From the NCBI RefSeq assembly GCF_015752315.1, contig NZ_JADOVJ010000001.1, positions 2,100,501 to 2,164,500 of the forward strand: DNA of 64,000 nucleotides. Direction: 5' to 3'. Under the pieces are notes generated by a model. It saw only the letters and a list, made by a program, of their open reading frames with translations, was not told the DNA's origin and did not search any database. Source of the stretch: Nocardioides luteus (GTDB lineage Bacteria; Actinomycetota; Actinomycetes; Propionibacteriales; Nocardioidaceae). Of this stretch, positions 16,735 through 26,505 are shown in pieces. A program made the translations under genes and the position numbers. Numbering within the stretch: position 1 is the stretch's first letter; every line of letters begins with the position of its first letter.

Positions 16735-18264
16735 ATGCCCGAGGCACACGAAACCGTCGAGCCGGTCCGGCTCGATGACGAAGCACATCTGGCCAGGCTC
16801 GGCTACAAGCAGGAGCTGGCCCGCACCTGGTCGGGGTTCTCGAACTTCGCCATCTCGTTCTCGATCATCTCGATCCTCGCCGGCTGCTTCACCACCTTCG
16901 GCCAGGCGTGGAACAACGGCGGACCGGTGGCCATCTCGTGGGGCTGGCCGATCATCGCCGGCTTCATCCTGATCATCGGCTTCACGATGTCCGAGCTGGT
17001 CTCGGCGTACCCGACCTCGGGCGGCATCTACTGGTGGGCGGCCAAGCTCGGCGGACCGGCGGCGGGCTTCTTCACCGGCTGGCTGAACCTGATCGGGCTG
17101 CTCGCGGTGACCGCGAGCGTCGCGTACGGCGCGGCGACCTTCCTCGACCTGACGCTCTCGACGCTGAGCGAGGGCTGGGCGGAGGGCTACTCGCTGGGCC
17201 GTGTCTATGCGATCTTCCTGGTCATCCTGGTGCTGGCCGCGCTCGCCAACATCTTCTCCAGCCACCTGCTGGCCGTCATCAACAACGTCTCGGTGTGGTG
17301 GCACGTCGCCGGCGCCGCGGTCGTGGTCCTGGTGCTGGTCATCGTGCCGGACCACCACCAGAGCTTCAGCTATGTCTTCACCGAGCGGATCAACAACTCG
17401 GGCTACGCCGACGCGAAGTACTGGTTCCTGGTGCTCCCGCTCGGGTTCCTGCTGACCCAGTACACGATCACCGGCTTCGACGCCTCCGCGCACCTCTCGG
17501 AGGAGACCCAGGGCGCCGCCGACGGTGCCGCCAAGGGGATCTGGCGCTCGATCTTCTACTCCGCGATCGGCGGGTACGTCCTGCTGCTGGCGTTCCTCTT
17601 CGCCGTGCAGGACCCCGAGGGCGTGAGCGAGGGCGGCGGCGCGGTCGATGTGATCTTCGGCCAGGCGCTGCCCACCTCCTGGCACTTCGTGGTGCTGCTG
17701 ATCTCGACCGCCGGGCAGCTCTTCTGCGCCACCGCCTGCGTGACCAGCGCCTCCCGGATGACGTACGCCTTCGCCCGCGACGGCGCGGTCCCCGGCTCCT
17801 CGCTGTGGGCGAAGGTCAACGAGTCCCGGAAGGTCCCGGTCAACGCGGTGCTGCTGGTCGCCGTCGTCGGTGCGGTCATCACCCTCCCGGCGCTGTGGGG
17901 CGTCGGCGGCATCCCGCTCGCCTTCTACGCGGTCACCTCGGTCGCGGTGATCGGCCTCTACCTCGCCTTCGCGATCCCGATCTTCCTGCGCTGGAAGGCC
18001 GGCGACTCCTTCGAGACCGGGCAGTGGACCCTCGGCCGGCACTACAAGTGGCTCAACCTGGTCGCCGTCGCCGAGATCGCGACCATCTCGGTCTACTTCA
18101 TCCTGCCGTTCGTACCCTCCGGCTGGATCACCAGCGACGACTTCTCCTGGGAGTCGGTCAACTACGCGCCGATCCTCACCGTCGGCTCGCTGATCGTCCT
18201 CGGGATCTGGTGGGCGGTCTCGGCCCGGACCTGGTTCAAGGGGCCGAAGACCACCCTCGACTGA
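16735..18264 (+). CDS. APC-superfamily permease, probably for ethanolamine or an amine
   Basis: A 509-aa amino acid/amine permease with about twelve TM helices. The first helix contains FAISFSIISILAGCFTTFGQAW, the usual unwound TM1 region of APC carriers. ATG 16735 follows GGAGG at good spacing. It lies 40 bp after eutC on the same strand. Ethanolamine uptake is the natural inference from the operon; sequence alone also allows GABA or amino acid transport, since the TM1 pattern is shared with the GabP/BAT1-like group. Confidence 0.87.
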   Translation: MPEAHETVEPVRLDDEAHLARLGYKQELARTWSGFSNFAISFSIISILAGCFTTFGQAWNNGGPVAISWGWPIIAGFILIIGFTMSELVSAYPTSGGIYWWAAKLGGPAAGFFTGWLNLIGLLAVTASVAYGAATFLDLTLSTLSEGWAEGYSLGRVYAIFLVILVLAALANIFSSHLLAVINNVSVWWHVAGAAVVVLVLVIVPDHHQSFSYVFTERINNSGYADAKYWFLVLPLGFLLTQYTITGFDASAHLSEETQGAADGAAKGIWRSIFYSAIGGYVLLLAFLFAVQDPEGVSEGGGAVDVIFGQALPTSWHFVVLLISTAGQLFCATACVTSASRMTYAFARDGAVPGSSLWAKVNESRKVPVNAVLLVAVVGAVITLPALWGVGGIPLAFYAVTSVAVIGLYLAFAIPIFLRWKAGDSFETGQWTLGRHYKWLNLVAVAEIATISVYFILPFVPSGWITSDDFSWESVNYAPILTVGSLIVLGIWWAVSARTWFKGPKTTLD

Positions 18265-18287
18265 CGCCGGGCCTCAGACGTCGGGCC

Positions 18288-19229
18288 TCAGACGCCGTAC
18301 GCAGCCAGCCAGCGCTCGATCTCGGCGTAGGCCTGCTTGCGCACCTCGGGGCGCGACAGGATCACGTCGTGTTTCGCGCCGGGGACGGCGACGTAGGTGA
18401 CGTGGCGGCCGATCGCGGTCGACCAGCGGCGGATCTGGCGCACGTCGAGCACGATGTCGGTCGAGTGGACGAGCTCGCCCATCGCCTTGGGCTTGCTGGA
18501 GCGATCGGAGGAGAGGACCAGCACCGGGGCCTTCACGTCCAGGCCCCGGTGGAGCCTGGCGTGGCCGTCGCGGATCGCCTTGAGCCAGCCGAGCCGGATC
18601 GGGTAGGAGCCGACCGGCTTGAGGCCGAGGTCGAACTCCCACTCGCCGTCGTGCTCGACGTGGAGCGACATGGTGTAGAAGCCGCTCACGTCGCGGCCGA
18701 GCTCGCGCATCGGCGCGCGGTGGCCGATGCGGCGCACCACCGGCGTGGCGACCTCACGCAGCAGGAACGAGCCCTGCAGGTCGAGCCACGGGGAGTTGAG
18801 CACCATCCCGGCCAGCGCGTCGGGCTGGCGGTCGTCGGCCCACAGCGAGGTGGTCAGGCCGCCGGTGGAGTGGGCGCTGAGCATGACCTTGGAGTGGCCG
18901 TCGCGCTCGGTGATCCGCTCCCAGGCGGCGTCGATCTCGTCGAAGTACTCCGACAGATCGCCGACGTACGTCCCCGACTGGTGCTCGCGCAGGGACCGGC
19001 CGTACTTGCGCAGGTCGAGGCCGTAGAAGTCGTAGCCGCGCGCGGTCCACCACTCGGCGTACTCCTTCTGGAAGAAGTAGTCGGAGAAGCCGTGCACGTA
19101 GAGGACGGCGGCCTTCGCGTCGCCGTCGGCCGGCCGCTTGACCAGCGTGGCCACGACGGTGCCCTCGAAGTCGTCCGCGAGCTCGATGGTCTCGACGGTG
19201 TAGGGGTCACCGAGTACGTCGATCGTCAT
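18288..19229 (-). CDS. Alpha/beta hydrolase (monoacylglycerol lipase/lysophospholipase-like)
   Basis: A 313-aa serine hydrolase. The oxyanion HGF motif (YVHGFSDY, 44-51), nucleophile in AHSTGG (Ser121) and late GAKHDV (catalytic His) are visible. There is no signal peptide, so a cytosolic or peripheral enzyme is expected. It is the first gene of the lipid-like cluster, 12 bp downstream of a condensation-fold acyltransferase on the same strand. A role in supplying or removing acyl groups is inference from context. Confidence 0.85.
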   Translation of the reverse strand: MTIDVLGDPYTVETIELADDFEGTVVATLVKRPADGDAKAAVLYVHGFSDYFFQKEYAEWWTARGYDFYGLDLRKYGRSLREHQSGTYVGDLSEYFDEIDAAWERITERDGHSKVMLSAHSTGGLTTSLWADDRQPDALAGMVLNSPWLDLQGSFLLREVATPVVRRIGHRAPMRELGRDVSGFYTMSLHVEHDGEWEFDLGLKPVGSYPIRLGWLKAIRDGHARLHRGLDVKAPVLVLSSDRSSKPKAMGELVHSTDIVLDVRQIRRWSTAIGRHVTYVAVPGAKHDVILSRPEVRKQAYAEIERWLAAYGV

Positions 19230-19241
19230 GACGGCATCTTC

Positions 19242-20660
19242 TCACCAGAAGGAAGGAACCAGGCCCCAACGTCCGTAGACGTCGGTCACGATCTCCTTCA
19301 GCCGCTCCGAGTCGGGGACCGCGTCGGGGTCGAGGGCGCGGATGCCCAGGTTGCAGGTGTCGCCGACCTCGCACCACCACGACGTCACCCCGCCCCGCAT
19401 CCGGCGCAGCTCGCCGCGGGTCGCCCCGAGCGCGAGGCCGCGGAAGACGATCGAGTCGGCGGCCACGCCGAACGGGGCGACGAAGTCGGGGTCGGGACGG
19501 CCCAGGTTGGAGGCCAGGCCGAGCGGGGTGACGACGTTCTTGAGCAGCGACCTGGCGACGCGGTCCGGGATCATCTGCGCCAGCGGCGCGATGTGGGCGA
19601 TCGGGTCGGGGCGGGTGCCCTTGAAGAGCGCGGAGAACTCCTTCTTCGCCCGCTCGCGGATGTGGGCGAGGTCGGTGACCCGGCCGACGCCGTCGCGCAG
19701 CTCGGTCTCGACCGCGATCGAGACCCCGGAGGTGGCGTTGGAGCGCAGGTCGCCCTCGCCGCGCATCGAGACGGGCAGCGACATCTTGACCGGTTCGCCG
19801 GGGCGTACGATCCCGGCCTCGAGGAGCACCTCCACCGAGATCGCGATCTGCAGCGTGTTGGAGGTGCCGCCGGCGCGCTCGACGGCAGCGTTCCACTCCG
19901 AGACCGGGCAGTCCGCGCCGGCGAAGGCCACCTCGTGGACCACGTGGTCGTCGGGCTGCGGGGGCGGCACCGGCCGCTTCTCGGAGGACTGGGCATCCAG
20001 CGCGGGCAGCTTCCCGGCCTTGCGGGCCGCCCGGAGGCCGCGGGCCGCGGCGCGCGCCATCGTCCGGGCGTCGCGCCGGTCGTCCTTCCGGGTGACCTCG
20101 GTCGCCCCGGGGTCGTCGAAGGGGAGCCGGGGCAGGGGCTGGCGGCGTACGGCCGCGATCAGGGCGCCGAGCTTCATCCCGCCGTCGCAGACGATGTGCG
20201 AGGCGTTGTAGGTCACGACCGTGCCGCCATCGGTCGTGTAGGCCATGAAGAACGCCCACAGCGGTCCCTTGACCGGGTCGAACGGCACCTCGTCGGTGGT
20301 GGTGTCGAGCCAGGCCATCACCTGGTCGGGCTTGATCCGGTCGGGGTGCAGGCGGACCGGCTCGGCCGTCGTCGCCGGCACCCAGCGGGACCGGGCGCCG
20401 GTCACCGTCGGGCGGACGACGAGGCGGTTGAGCGGGCCCTTGGCCAGCTCGTCGACCACCTCCTGGACCGCCTCGACCGGGATCTCTGCCGGAAAGCGCC
20501 AGGCGGTCTGGCCGACGACCGGGACCCCGATCACGGTCGCGGAGCGGAGAAAGACCTCGTCGTCGTACGTCAGCCGGTTGGTGCGCTCGGGAGCGAACGG
20601 TGCCGGGCGGGCGCCGAGGCTCGCGGGCGGCAGTGAGGGCAGCATCACAGGCTCGGGCAT
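19242..20660 (-). CDS. Stand-alone condensation-fold acyltransferase 1
   Basis: A 472-aa protein of the CoA-dependent acyltransferase/condensation superfamily. The active-site motif HxxxDG is present as SHIVCDGG (H155, D159), in the usual position about one third along. Mid-protein KMSLPVSMRGEGDLRSNATSG matches the second-lobe DFGWG-type region of WS/DGAT and PapA-like enzymes. No carrier or adenylation domain is attached. Together with acyltransferase 2 it forms one subtype (both with an L-RSN segment and a C-terminal W.L..W-type end). Substrates are unknown. Confidence 0.8.
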   Translation of the reverse strand: MPEPVMLPSLPPASLGARPAPFAPERTNRLTYDDEVFLRSATVIGVPVVGQTAWRFPAEIPVEAVQEVVDELAKGPLNRLVVRPTVTGARSRWVPATTAEPVRLHPDRIKPDQVMAWLDTTTDEVPFDPVKGPLWAFFMAYTTDGGTVVTYNASHIVCDGGMKLGALIAAVRRQPLPRLPFDDPGATEVTRKDDRRDARTMARAAARGLRAARKAGKLPALDAQSSEKRPVPPPQPDDHVVHEVAFAGADCPVSEWNAAVERAGGTSNTLQIAISVEVLLEAGIVRPGEPVKMSLPVSMRGEGDLRSNATSGVSIAVETELRDGVGRVTDLAHIRERAKKEFSALFKGTRPDPIAHIAPLAQMIPDRVARSLLKNVVTPLGLASNLGRPDPDFVAPFGVAADSIVFRGLALGATRGELRRMRGGVTSWWCEVGDTCNLGIRALDPDAVPDSERLKEIVTDVYGRWGLVPSFW

Positions 20661-20698
20661 GTGGTCTGGGTCCTGTCGTTGGGGGATTCTGGGACGCG

Positions 20699-21964
20699 AT
20701 GCGGTTCGTCTTCGGGTTGGTGGGCAGCCGCGGCGATGTGCAGCCGGCGCTCGCCGTGGCCCTCGAGCTGCGCCGTCGCGGCCACGAGGTCACCGTCGGG
20801 GTCGCGCCCAACCTGGTGCCGCTGGCGGCGCGGCTGGGGCTGGACCCGCATGCTGTCGGCCCTGACAGCGGTGCGCTGCTCGCCTCGTCCCTGGTCCGCG
20901 AGGAGATGCGCTCGGCTAATCCTCGCACCCGGGTGCGGGCGGTACGGAAGGTCTCCGCCCACGGCTGGGACGACTTCCGCGCCGACCTGGTCTCGCTGGC
21001 GGGGGAGCGTGGCAGCGCCGACGTCGTCGTCGCGGGCCTGCTCGGTCAGGAGGTCGGCTCGGCGCTCGCGGAGCGGATCGGTGCCGGCTTCGCCGCGCTC
21101 CACTACTTCCCGGTCCGCTCCAACCGGTCGGTGAAGGTCGTGCCCGGGCCCGAGGTGGTCCAGGAGAAGGCCTGGGACGTCGGCATGCGGATGCGCTGGG
21201 AGCTGACCCGCGAGGCCGAGAACGCTCAGCGCGCCGCCCTCGGTCTGGCCCCGGCGCGCACCCGGCTGCAGACCCGGCTCCGCGACCGCGGTGCGGTCGA
21301 GGTGCAGGCCTACGACCCGCTGCTCGTGCCCGGGCTGCCGCGGGAGTGGGGCATCCAGAGCCCGTTCGCCGGCTTCCTGGCGCTGAGCGCGGCCGACCGG
21401 CTGCGGCTGGGGGAGACCGCCCCGAGCGGGTCCAGTGCCGACGACCTCGGTGACTGGCTCGCGGCGGGCTATCCGCCGGTCTACGTCGGCTTCGGGTCGA
21501 TGCCTGTGGCCGACCCGGCCCGGCTGGTCGCCGATGTCGCGGCCGCGACCGCCGATCTCGGCCTGCGCGCGCTGGTCAGCAGCGGCTGGAACTCCTTCGA
21601 GGTCGACGTCCCCGACCACGTACGTCTCGTGGGCGCCGTCGACCACGCCGCCGTGCTTCCGCGGTGCGTCGCCGCCGTCCACCACGGCGGCGCGGGCACC
21701 ACCGCCGCGGTGCTGCGGGCGGGGATCCCGAGCGTGGTGGGGTGGTACTCGGCCGACCAGCCCGTCTGGGGTCGCCTGCTCGGCGACCTCGGCGTCGGCA
21801 CCTCGTTCCGGGCGGCCCGCCTGGACCGAGACCGGCTCCGTGAGGCGCTTCGCGCGGTGCTGATGCCGGGCGTGCGTGAGCGGGCCGCCGAGGTGGCGAC
21901 CCTGCTGATCACGCCCGAGGTCGCCGTCGCGCGGGCTGCTGACGCGCTCGAGCGGGCCTGCTGA
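20699..21964 (+). CDS. GT1-family glycosyltransferase (GT-B fold)
   Basis: A 421-aa nucleotide-sugar glycosyltransferase. The N-terminal MRFVFGLVGSRGDVQPALAVALELRRRGH is the acceptor-domain start of the sterol/macrolide/glycopeptidolipid glycosyltransferase group, and HHGGAGTTAAVLRAGIPSVV with DQPVWGRLL is the donor-binding signature. ATG 20699 is preferred over in-frame upstream codons because the family starts with this segment. It is divergent from acyltransferase 1 with only 38 bp between starts. Glycosylation of a lipid acceptor is the likely role given its neighbours. Confidence 0.88.
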   Translation: MRFVFGLVGSRGDVQPALAVALELRRRGHEVTVGVAPNLVPLAARLGLDPHAVGPDSGALLASSLVREEMRSANPRTRVRAVRKVSAHGWDDFRADLVSLAGERGSADVVVAGLLGQEVGSALAERIGAGFAALHYFPVRSNRSVKVVPGPEVVQEKAWDVGMRMRWELTREAENAQRAALGLAPARTRLQTRLRDRGAVEVQAYDPLLVPGLPREWGIQSPFAGFLALSAADRLRLGETAPSGSSADDLGDWLAAGYPPVYVGFGSMPVADPARLVADVAAATADLGLRALVSSGWNSFEVDVPDHVRLVGAVDHAAVLPRCVAAVHHGGAGTTAAVLRAGIPSVVGWYSADQPVWGRLLGDLGVGTSFRAARLDRDRLREALRAVLMPGVRERAAEVATLLITPEVAVARAADALERAC

Positions 21965-21999
21965 AGCGAAGCCCGAAGCGATGTGCACTGCTGAGGGCG

Positions 22000-23352
22000 T
22001 CACCACACCTCGACGGTCAGACCCCACGAGCCGAGCTCCTCGACGACCAGCTTCTTCAGGAAGTCCAGGTCGGGCACGCGGTCGGGCTCGGCGGCGACCA
22101 GGTTGAGCGTCGTACGCGGCCCCGACTGGATCAGCCAGGCGATGATCCCGCCGCCGACGTCGTAGGCGTCCTGGGCGGTCGCGTTCTGGTAGCCGGCGAG
22201 CCCGGCCACGAGGCGTACGTCATCGCCCATCGCGTAGCGGTAGTCGTCCGGGAGCTGGGGCAGGTTGGAGGCCATGCAGGCCGCGGCCGGCGGCTGCGGC
22301 AGCTTGTCGAGCACCGCGTCGGGCAGCATCTGCATCATCGCCAGCGGCACCGGGACCAGGCCCGGACCGGCCTGGCCGAGGCGGATGTAGGCCGCCTTGG
22401 ACAGCTTCTTGATCTCGGCGAGATCGCGCCGGTCGAGGACGTCGCGGGGCACCTCGACCATGGCCACCCGCGTCGAGTTGGAGCGTACGTCCCCGGGCTG
22501 GAAGTCGCTCATCGGCAGCGAGACCGGGACGTCACCCCGGTCGACCGGCACGTGGTCGATCCGGACGAGCAGGTCGGCGACCACGTTGATGAACCAGGCG
22601 TTGGTCGAGCCGCCGTGCTCGGCGGCGATCTTCGTCATCGTCTCGGTGTCGAACTCGGTGATCAGCCGCGGCATCCGCCACGTCTCCGGCGCCGGGTTCG
22701 GCGTGGTCTCCGGGTAGACGCGCGGTGCCTTGGTGGCGAGCGCGGCGGTGCCGTCCTTCTTCGCCCGGCGGCGGGCCTTGGCCCAGTCGCGGACGGCGCG
22801 CCACTGGCTTCGGGAGTCGGCGGCCTCGGCGCGGAGGCGGTCCCAGCCCGTGGCCGGCGCCGGCGGCAGCCGCAGCGGCTCGCCGCGGGAGGCCCGGCAC
22901 ACGGCGTCGAGCACGGAGCCACCGTCGCCGACAGCATGGGCCAGCAGCATCGAGACGACCGAGGTGCCGTCGTCGAGGTTGATCGCGGTGAGCCGGTAGG
23001 TCAGGCCCTCGTGCGGGTCGAGGTGGTCGCTGTGGCGCTCCTGGAGCCAGTCGGTGATCCCGGAGACCGGAAGGATCTCCTCGTAGAGCTCGATCGACGG
23101 CTCGCGATCGGCGTTGGTCCACAGGTCGCGGGCCCCGGGGAACCTCGCCCGGTGCAGCTGCCGCGACAGCCCGCCCTCGGCCAGGCCGGCGGCGATGTAG
23201 CGCAGCCGGTCGGCGTCGTAGGGGCTGTTGAGCCGCCAGATCCACTGGTTGGCGATCGGGCTTCCGAGCCCGCGATGGCGCCGGGCGAAGAGGTCGTCGG
23301 CGAACTGGAGTCGGCCGGAGTTGTCGATCGGTGCACGGGTGGCAGCGGGCAT
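22000..23352 (-). CDS. Stand-alone condensation-fold acyltransferase 2
   Basis: A 450-aa acyltransferase of the same superfamily, with active-site AHAVGDGGS (H139, D143) and a second-lobe VSLPMSDFQPGDVRSNSTR. It is most like acyltransferase 1 of this cluster. ATG 23350-23352 follows GAGGACC; the longer frame is Pro/Ser-rich and unlike the family. It converges on the glycosyltransferase gene and is divergent from acyltransferase 3 across the 313-bp gap. The substrate is unknown. Confidence 0.8.
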   Translation of the reverse strand: MPAATRAPIDNSGRLQFADDLFARRHRGLGSPIANQWIWRLNSPYDADRLRYIAAGLAEGGLSRQLHRARFPGARDLWTNADREPSIELYEEILPVSGITDWLQERHSDHLDPHEGLTYRLTAINLDDGTSVVSMLLAHAVGDGGSVLDAVCRASRGEPLRLPPAPATGWDRLRAEAADSRSQWRAVRDWAKARRRAKKDGTAALATKAPRVYPETTPNPAPETWRMPRLITEFDTETMTKIAAEHGGSTNAWFINVVADLLVRIDHVPVDRGDVPVSLPMSDFQPGDVRSNSTRVAMVEVPRDVLDRRDLAEIKKLSKAAYIRLGQAGPGLVPVPLAMMQMLPDAVLDKLPQPPAAACMASNLPQLPDDYRYAMGDDVRLVAGLAGYQNATAQDAYDVGGGIIAWLIQSGPRTTLNLVAAEPDRVPDLDFLKKLVVEELGSWGLTVEVW

Positions 23353-23665
23353 GGGGGGTCCTCGAGATAGAGCGGGCGGCCGGGCAAAGGCGTGTGAAGA
23401 GCGCGCGCAGGGGGAGGAGTCAATCGGAGTCGATACGTCATGTAAACCCCCCGGGGCAATAAAGAAGTGTGGTGATTCCCACGTCAGGGGGCAGTCGAAT
23501 TCGGGTCCGCACCTGTGTGCACAATAGGCCGCGACATGGGACGACATCGCTGTCGTCGCAGGCGGTCGCCTTCTCGGGCTACGGCGTTCTTGAGGTTCGT
23601 TCGGGTCCCCGACTTGGCGTTGTGCCGCATTGAGCCCCCCACCTCAGAGAGGAACTCCACCTCCG
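23353..23665. other. 313-bp divergent intergenic region of the acyltransferase cluster
   Basis: This is the only gene-free stretch over 300 bp. It should hold the promoters of acyltransferase 2 (leftward) and the acyltransferase 3-5 operon (rightward). It is locally AT-richer around 23430-23480. A 7-bp inverted repeat GACGACA / TGTCGTC (23540-23546 and 23551-23557, four-base spacer) is the clearest operator-like element. No RNA gene, repeat array or coding frame with a family match was seen. Confidence 0.5.
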
Positions 23666-25051
23666 ATGGAGTACACCGAGCTGTCCGCGTACGACGTACC
23701 CCCGGGCGAGGTGACCGCGTGGATCCCCACCGCGGAGCCGAGCTCCTGGGTCGACGACGACCGCCGACTGTCGCACAACCACGAGCTGCACCTCGACACT
23801 GCCGAGGCGGGCTCCTGGATCGGGTCGATCATGCGGTTGACGGGGCAGCTCGACGTGACCGCACTCGACCTGGCGCTCCGAGCCTGGATCGGGCGCCACG
23901 AGGCGTTGCGCGGGACCGTCGAGGAGACCCCGGCCGGCCGGCGGCGTCGCACGGTCGCCCCCGAGGACGTGTCGGTGGCCACCACCGCGCTCGGCCGGTT
24001 CGACGGCGAGGACGCCCGCGGCCGCGTCTCGGACTTCCTGGCCGATCACATCGACCCGTCGGCCTGGCCCTACGTCGTCTTCGCCACGGTGGCCGACGCC
24101 GACGGCTTCACCCTGGTCTTCGGCGCCGACCACGGCGTCATGGACGCTTACTCCCAGCTGCTCTGGTTCGAGGAGATCGCCTCGCTCTACGAGCGGGCGC
24201 TGGCCGGTGAGCCGTTCGCCGAGCTCGCCGCCGTGACCACCGGCAGCCACATCGACCACGCCGCCGCCGAGCGGGTCACCGGCGAGGCGATGTCGCTGGA
24301 GAGCGAGTCGGTGCGGGTCTGGCGCGACTGGCTGACCGGTCCCGACGGGCAGCTCCGGTTCGCCGACTTCCCGGTCCCGGGGATCACCGACGTAACCGCC
24401 TCGGCGTCGCCGCTGCCGCAGGCGAGCCTGTCGCAGTGGCTCGGCGACCCGCGCCAGGCGCGGGCCCTCGGCGAGCTGTGCAAGAGCGCCGGCGTCTCCT
24501 TCCAGGCCGGGATGATGGGCGCGATGGCGTACGTCCTGCGTGCCCAGCACGGCGTGGAGCGGATGCGCTTCGTGGCCCCCATGCACACCCGCTACACCGC
24601 CGAGCACGCCGCCGCGGTCGGGTGGTACGTCGGTCTCGTCCCGGTCACCCTCGACATCACCGGCGCTGCGACGCTGCCCGAGGTCGCCGTCCGGGTCCAG
24701 GCCGCGCTGGCCGAGTCGAAGCCCCTGGTCCCGCAGCCGTTCGCGCGGGTCGCGGACCTGCTCGGCATCGACGACGCCCCGCACTTCGTGGTCACCTTCG
24801 TCGACACGCGCTTCATCTCCGGCGCCGAGCGCTGGAACGACTGGGACGCGCGTACGCTGCGGGCCCCCGTCCGCGCCGACGATGAGGTCTATCTCTGGCT
24901 CGTGCGCGACCGGGACGGTCTCAACGTCTCCACGCGCTACCCGGAGACGGTCGCCGCGGAGCGGGTCGTGCGCGACCTGATCGGCGGGATGAGCGATCTC
25001 TTCGACGAGATCGCGCAGCCCGAGACCGCCTCGCTCGAGGGGACCGCATGA
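23666..25051 (+). CDS. Stand-alone condensation-fold acyltransferase 3 (PapA-like)
   Basis: A 461-aa protein with the active site DHGVMDAYS (H156, D160; the usual Gly after Asp is Ala) and the second-lobe signature GWYVGLVPVTL, as in mycobacterial polyketide-associated PapA acyltransferases. The N-terminal half carries LALRAWIGRHEALRGTV, the helix typical of condensation folds. ATG 23666 fits; AGAGAGGA lies about 15 bases upstream. The stop overlaps the next start (ATGA). Probable O- or N-acyl transfer; donor and acceptor unknown. Confidence 0.82.
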   Translation: MEYTELSAYDVPPGEVTAWIPTAEPSSWVDDDRRLSHNHELHLDTAEAGSWIGSIMRLTGQLDVTALDLALRAWIGRHEALRGTVEETPAGRRRRTVAPEDVSVATTALGRFDGEDARGRVSDFLADHIDPSAWPYVVFATVADADGFTLVFGADHGVMDAYSQLLWFEEIASLYERALAGEPFAELAAVTTGSHIDHAAAERVTGEAMSLESESVRVWRDWLTGPDGQLRFADFPVPGITDVTASASPLPQASLSQWLGDPRQARALGELCKSAGVSFQAGMMGAMAYVLRAQHGVERMRFVAPMHTRYTAEHAAAVGWYVGLVPVTLDITGAATLPEVAVRVQAALAESKPLVPQPFARVADLLGIDDAPHFVVTFVDTRFISGAERWNDWDARTLRAPVRADDEVYLWLVRDRDGLNVSTRYPETVAAERVVRDLIGGMSDLFDEIAQPETASLEGTA

Positions 25052-26505
25052 GGATCGGGCCGCTCGCCGATCTGGCTCCCGCGCCGGGCCGGGTGGTCGT
25101 GCTGCGGCCGACGCCGGAGTGCCAGGCGGCGGCCGATGCCGCGCCGGTCTCGCCAGGAGCGCCGTCGTTCCTGCAGGCCGACCACCTCGACGCCTACCGC
25201 GCCAAGGTTGCCGCCGGTGGCGTGCACCGGGCCTGGACCGGCACCGCCGGTGAGTTCTCCGGCGCCTTCTCGGCTGCCGCCTATGCGGAGGCGCTGACGT
25301 CGTTCGTCGGCCGCCACGAGGGCCTGCGGACCTGGTTCGACCTGTCCGGTGAGATGCCGGTGCGGCATCTGGTGCCGGCCGAGGCGATCGCCTTCGAGGC
25401 CGTCGAGGTCGAGGCGCCGGCCGACTGGTCCGGGGGCTGGGAGGACCTCCTGGTCAGTCTCTGGGACGAGCAGTGCCGCCCCGACTCCTGGGCGCCGTTC
25501 CTCCTCGGCGCGATCGTGCGCGAGGACGGCTTCACCTACTTCTGGGGCTGCGACCACGCCTTCACCGACGGCGCCTCGCAGCTGATGGTCCCGGCCGAGC
25601 TCGGCGCCGCCTATGCCGCGGCGCTCGGGGCCGAGGTCGAGCCGCTGCCCGAGGCCGGCAGCTTCGTGACGTACGCCGCCGCCGAGCAGCAGGTCGCCGC
25701 CGCGTGCGACGCGGAGACGCCGGCGGTGCGCGAGTGGGTCGACATCGTCTCGCGCCACGGCGGGCGGCTGCCACGGTTCCCGGTCTCCCTGGGGCTGGAC
25801 GCGGGGGAGACCGCGCCGGTCCGGGTCCGGCGATGGACCGCTCTCGAGGGCGAGGCGGTGGACGCGCTCGAGTCGCTGTGCCGTTCCGCCGGAGGACGGT
25901 TTGCCAGCGGCGTCTTCGCGCTCCTGGCCCACGCCGAGCAGCGCCTGACCGGCAGCTCGGACTACCTGGGGATCACCGTTCTCGGCACCCGGTCGCAGGA
26001 GACCGCGATGTCGCACGGCTGGTTCTGCAACTTCGCACCCGTCTCGATACCGCTGGGGCCCACAGTCGAGGAGACCGTCTTCGCGGAGACCGTGCTCGCG
26101 GCGGAGAAGGCCTTCGGCACCGCCCGCGAGCTGGCCCGCACCCCGGTCCATGTGCCGCTGGGCGCCATGGTCGCCGGCGGCGTCCTCGCACCGACGGAGC
26201 TGGCCAGCCCGCAGATGGTCTCCTACCTGGACGTACGCAAGTTCCCCGGCGCCGGCACGGAGCCGTTCGACACCGGTCTGCACTTCACCGGCGAGGGACG
26301 TACCGCCAACGCCAGCCTGTGGGTCAACCGCTTCGCCGACCGCTTCGAGATGGCCACCCAGAGCCCCGACACCGAGCAGGGCGGGCGGGCCGTGGTGACC
26401 TACGTCGAGGCGCTCCGCGACGTGCTCGCCGACCTCGGCCTGCCGGTGCTGCCGGTCGATGCCGACCAGATCATCGGGACCGGACATGCTGGTCACGACC
26501 GCTGA
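25048..26505 (+). CDS. Stand-alone condensation-fold acyltransferase 4 (PapA-like)
   Basis: A 485-aa relative of acyltransferase 3. The catalytic motif is DHAFTDGAS (H170, D174), complete HxxxDG, with a second-lobe HGWFCNFAPVSIPL. EALTSFVGRHEGLRTWF is the matching early helix. It overlaps acyltransferase 3 by four bases and acyltransferase 5 by 20 bases, so the three are translated as a coupled unit. No carrier protein domain or signal peptide is present. Confidence 0.82.
   Translation: MRIGPLADLAPAPGRVVVLRPTPECQAAADAAPVSPGAPSFLQADHLDAYRAKVAAGGVHRAWTGTAGEFSGAFSAAAYAEALTSFVGRHEGLRTWFDLSGEMPVRHLVPAEAIAFEAVEVEAPADWSGGWEDLLVSLWDEQCRPDSWAPFLLGAIVREDGFTYFWGCDHAFTDGASQLMVPAELGAAYAAALGAEVEPLPEAGSFVTYAAAEQQVAAACDAETPAVREWVDIVSRHGGRLPRFPVSLGLDAGETAPVRVRRWTALEGEAVDALESLCRSAGGRFASGVFALLAHAEQRLTGSSDYLGITVLGTRSQETAMSHGWFCNFAPVSIPLGPTVEETVFAETVLAAEKAFGTARELARTPVHVPLGAMVAGGVLAPTELASPQMVSYLDVRKFPGAGTEPFDTGLHFTGEGRTANASLWVNRFADRFEMATQSPDTEQGGRAVVTYVEALRDVLADLGLPVLPVDADQIIGTGHAGHDR

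Noticed and set aside
16908..20636. A very long uninterrupted frame (over 1,200 codons) on the plus strand
   Set aside because: It runs through the permease in another frame and antisense to the hydrolase and acyltransferase 1. Its composition is Arg/Gly/Pro-rich without motifs, as expected for shadow frames in high-GC DNA.
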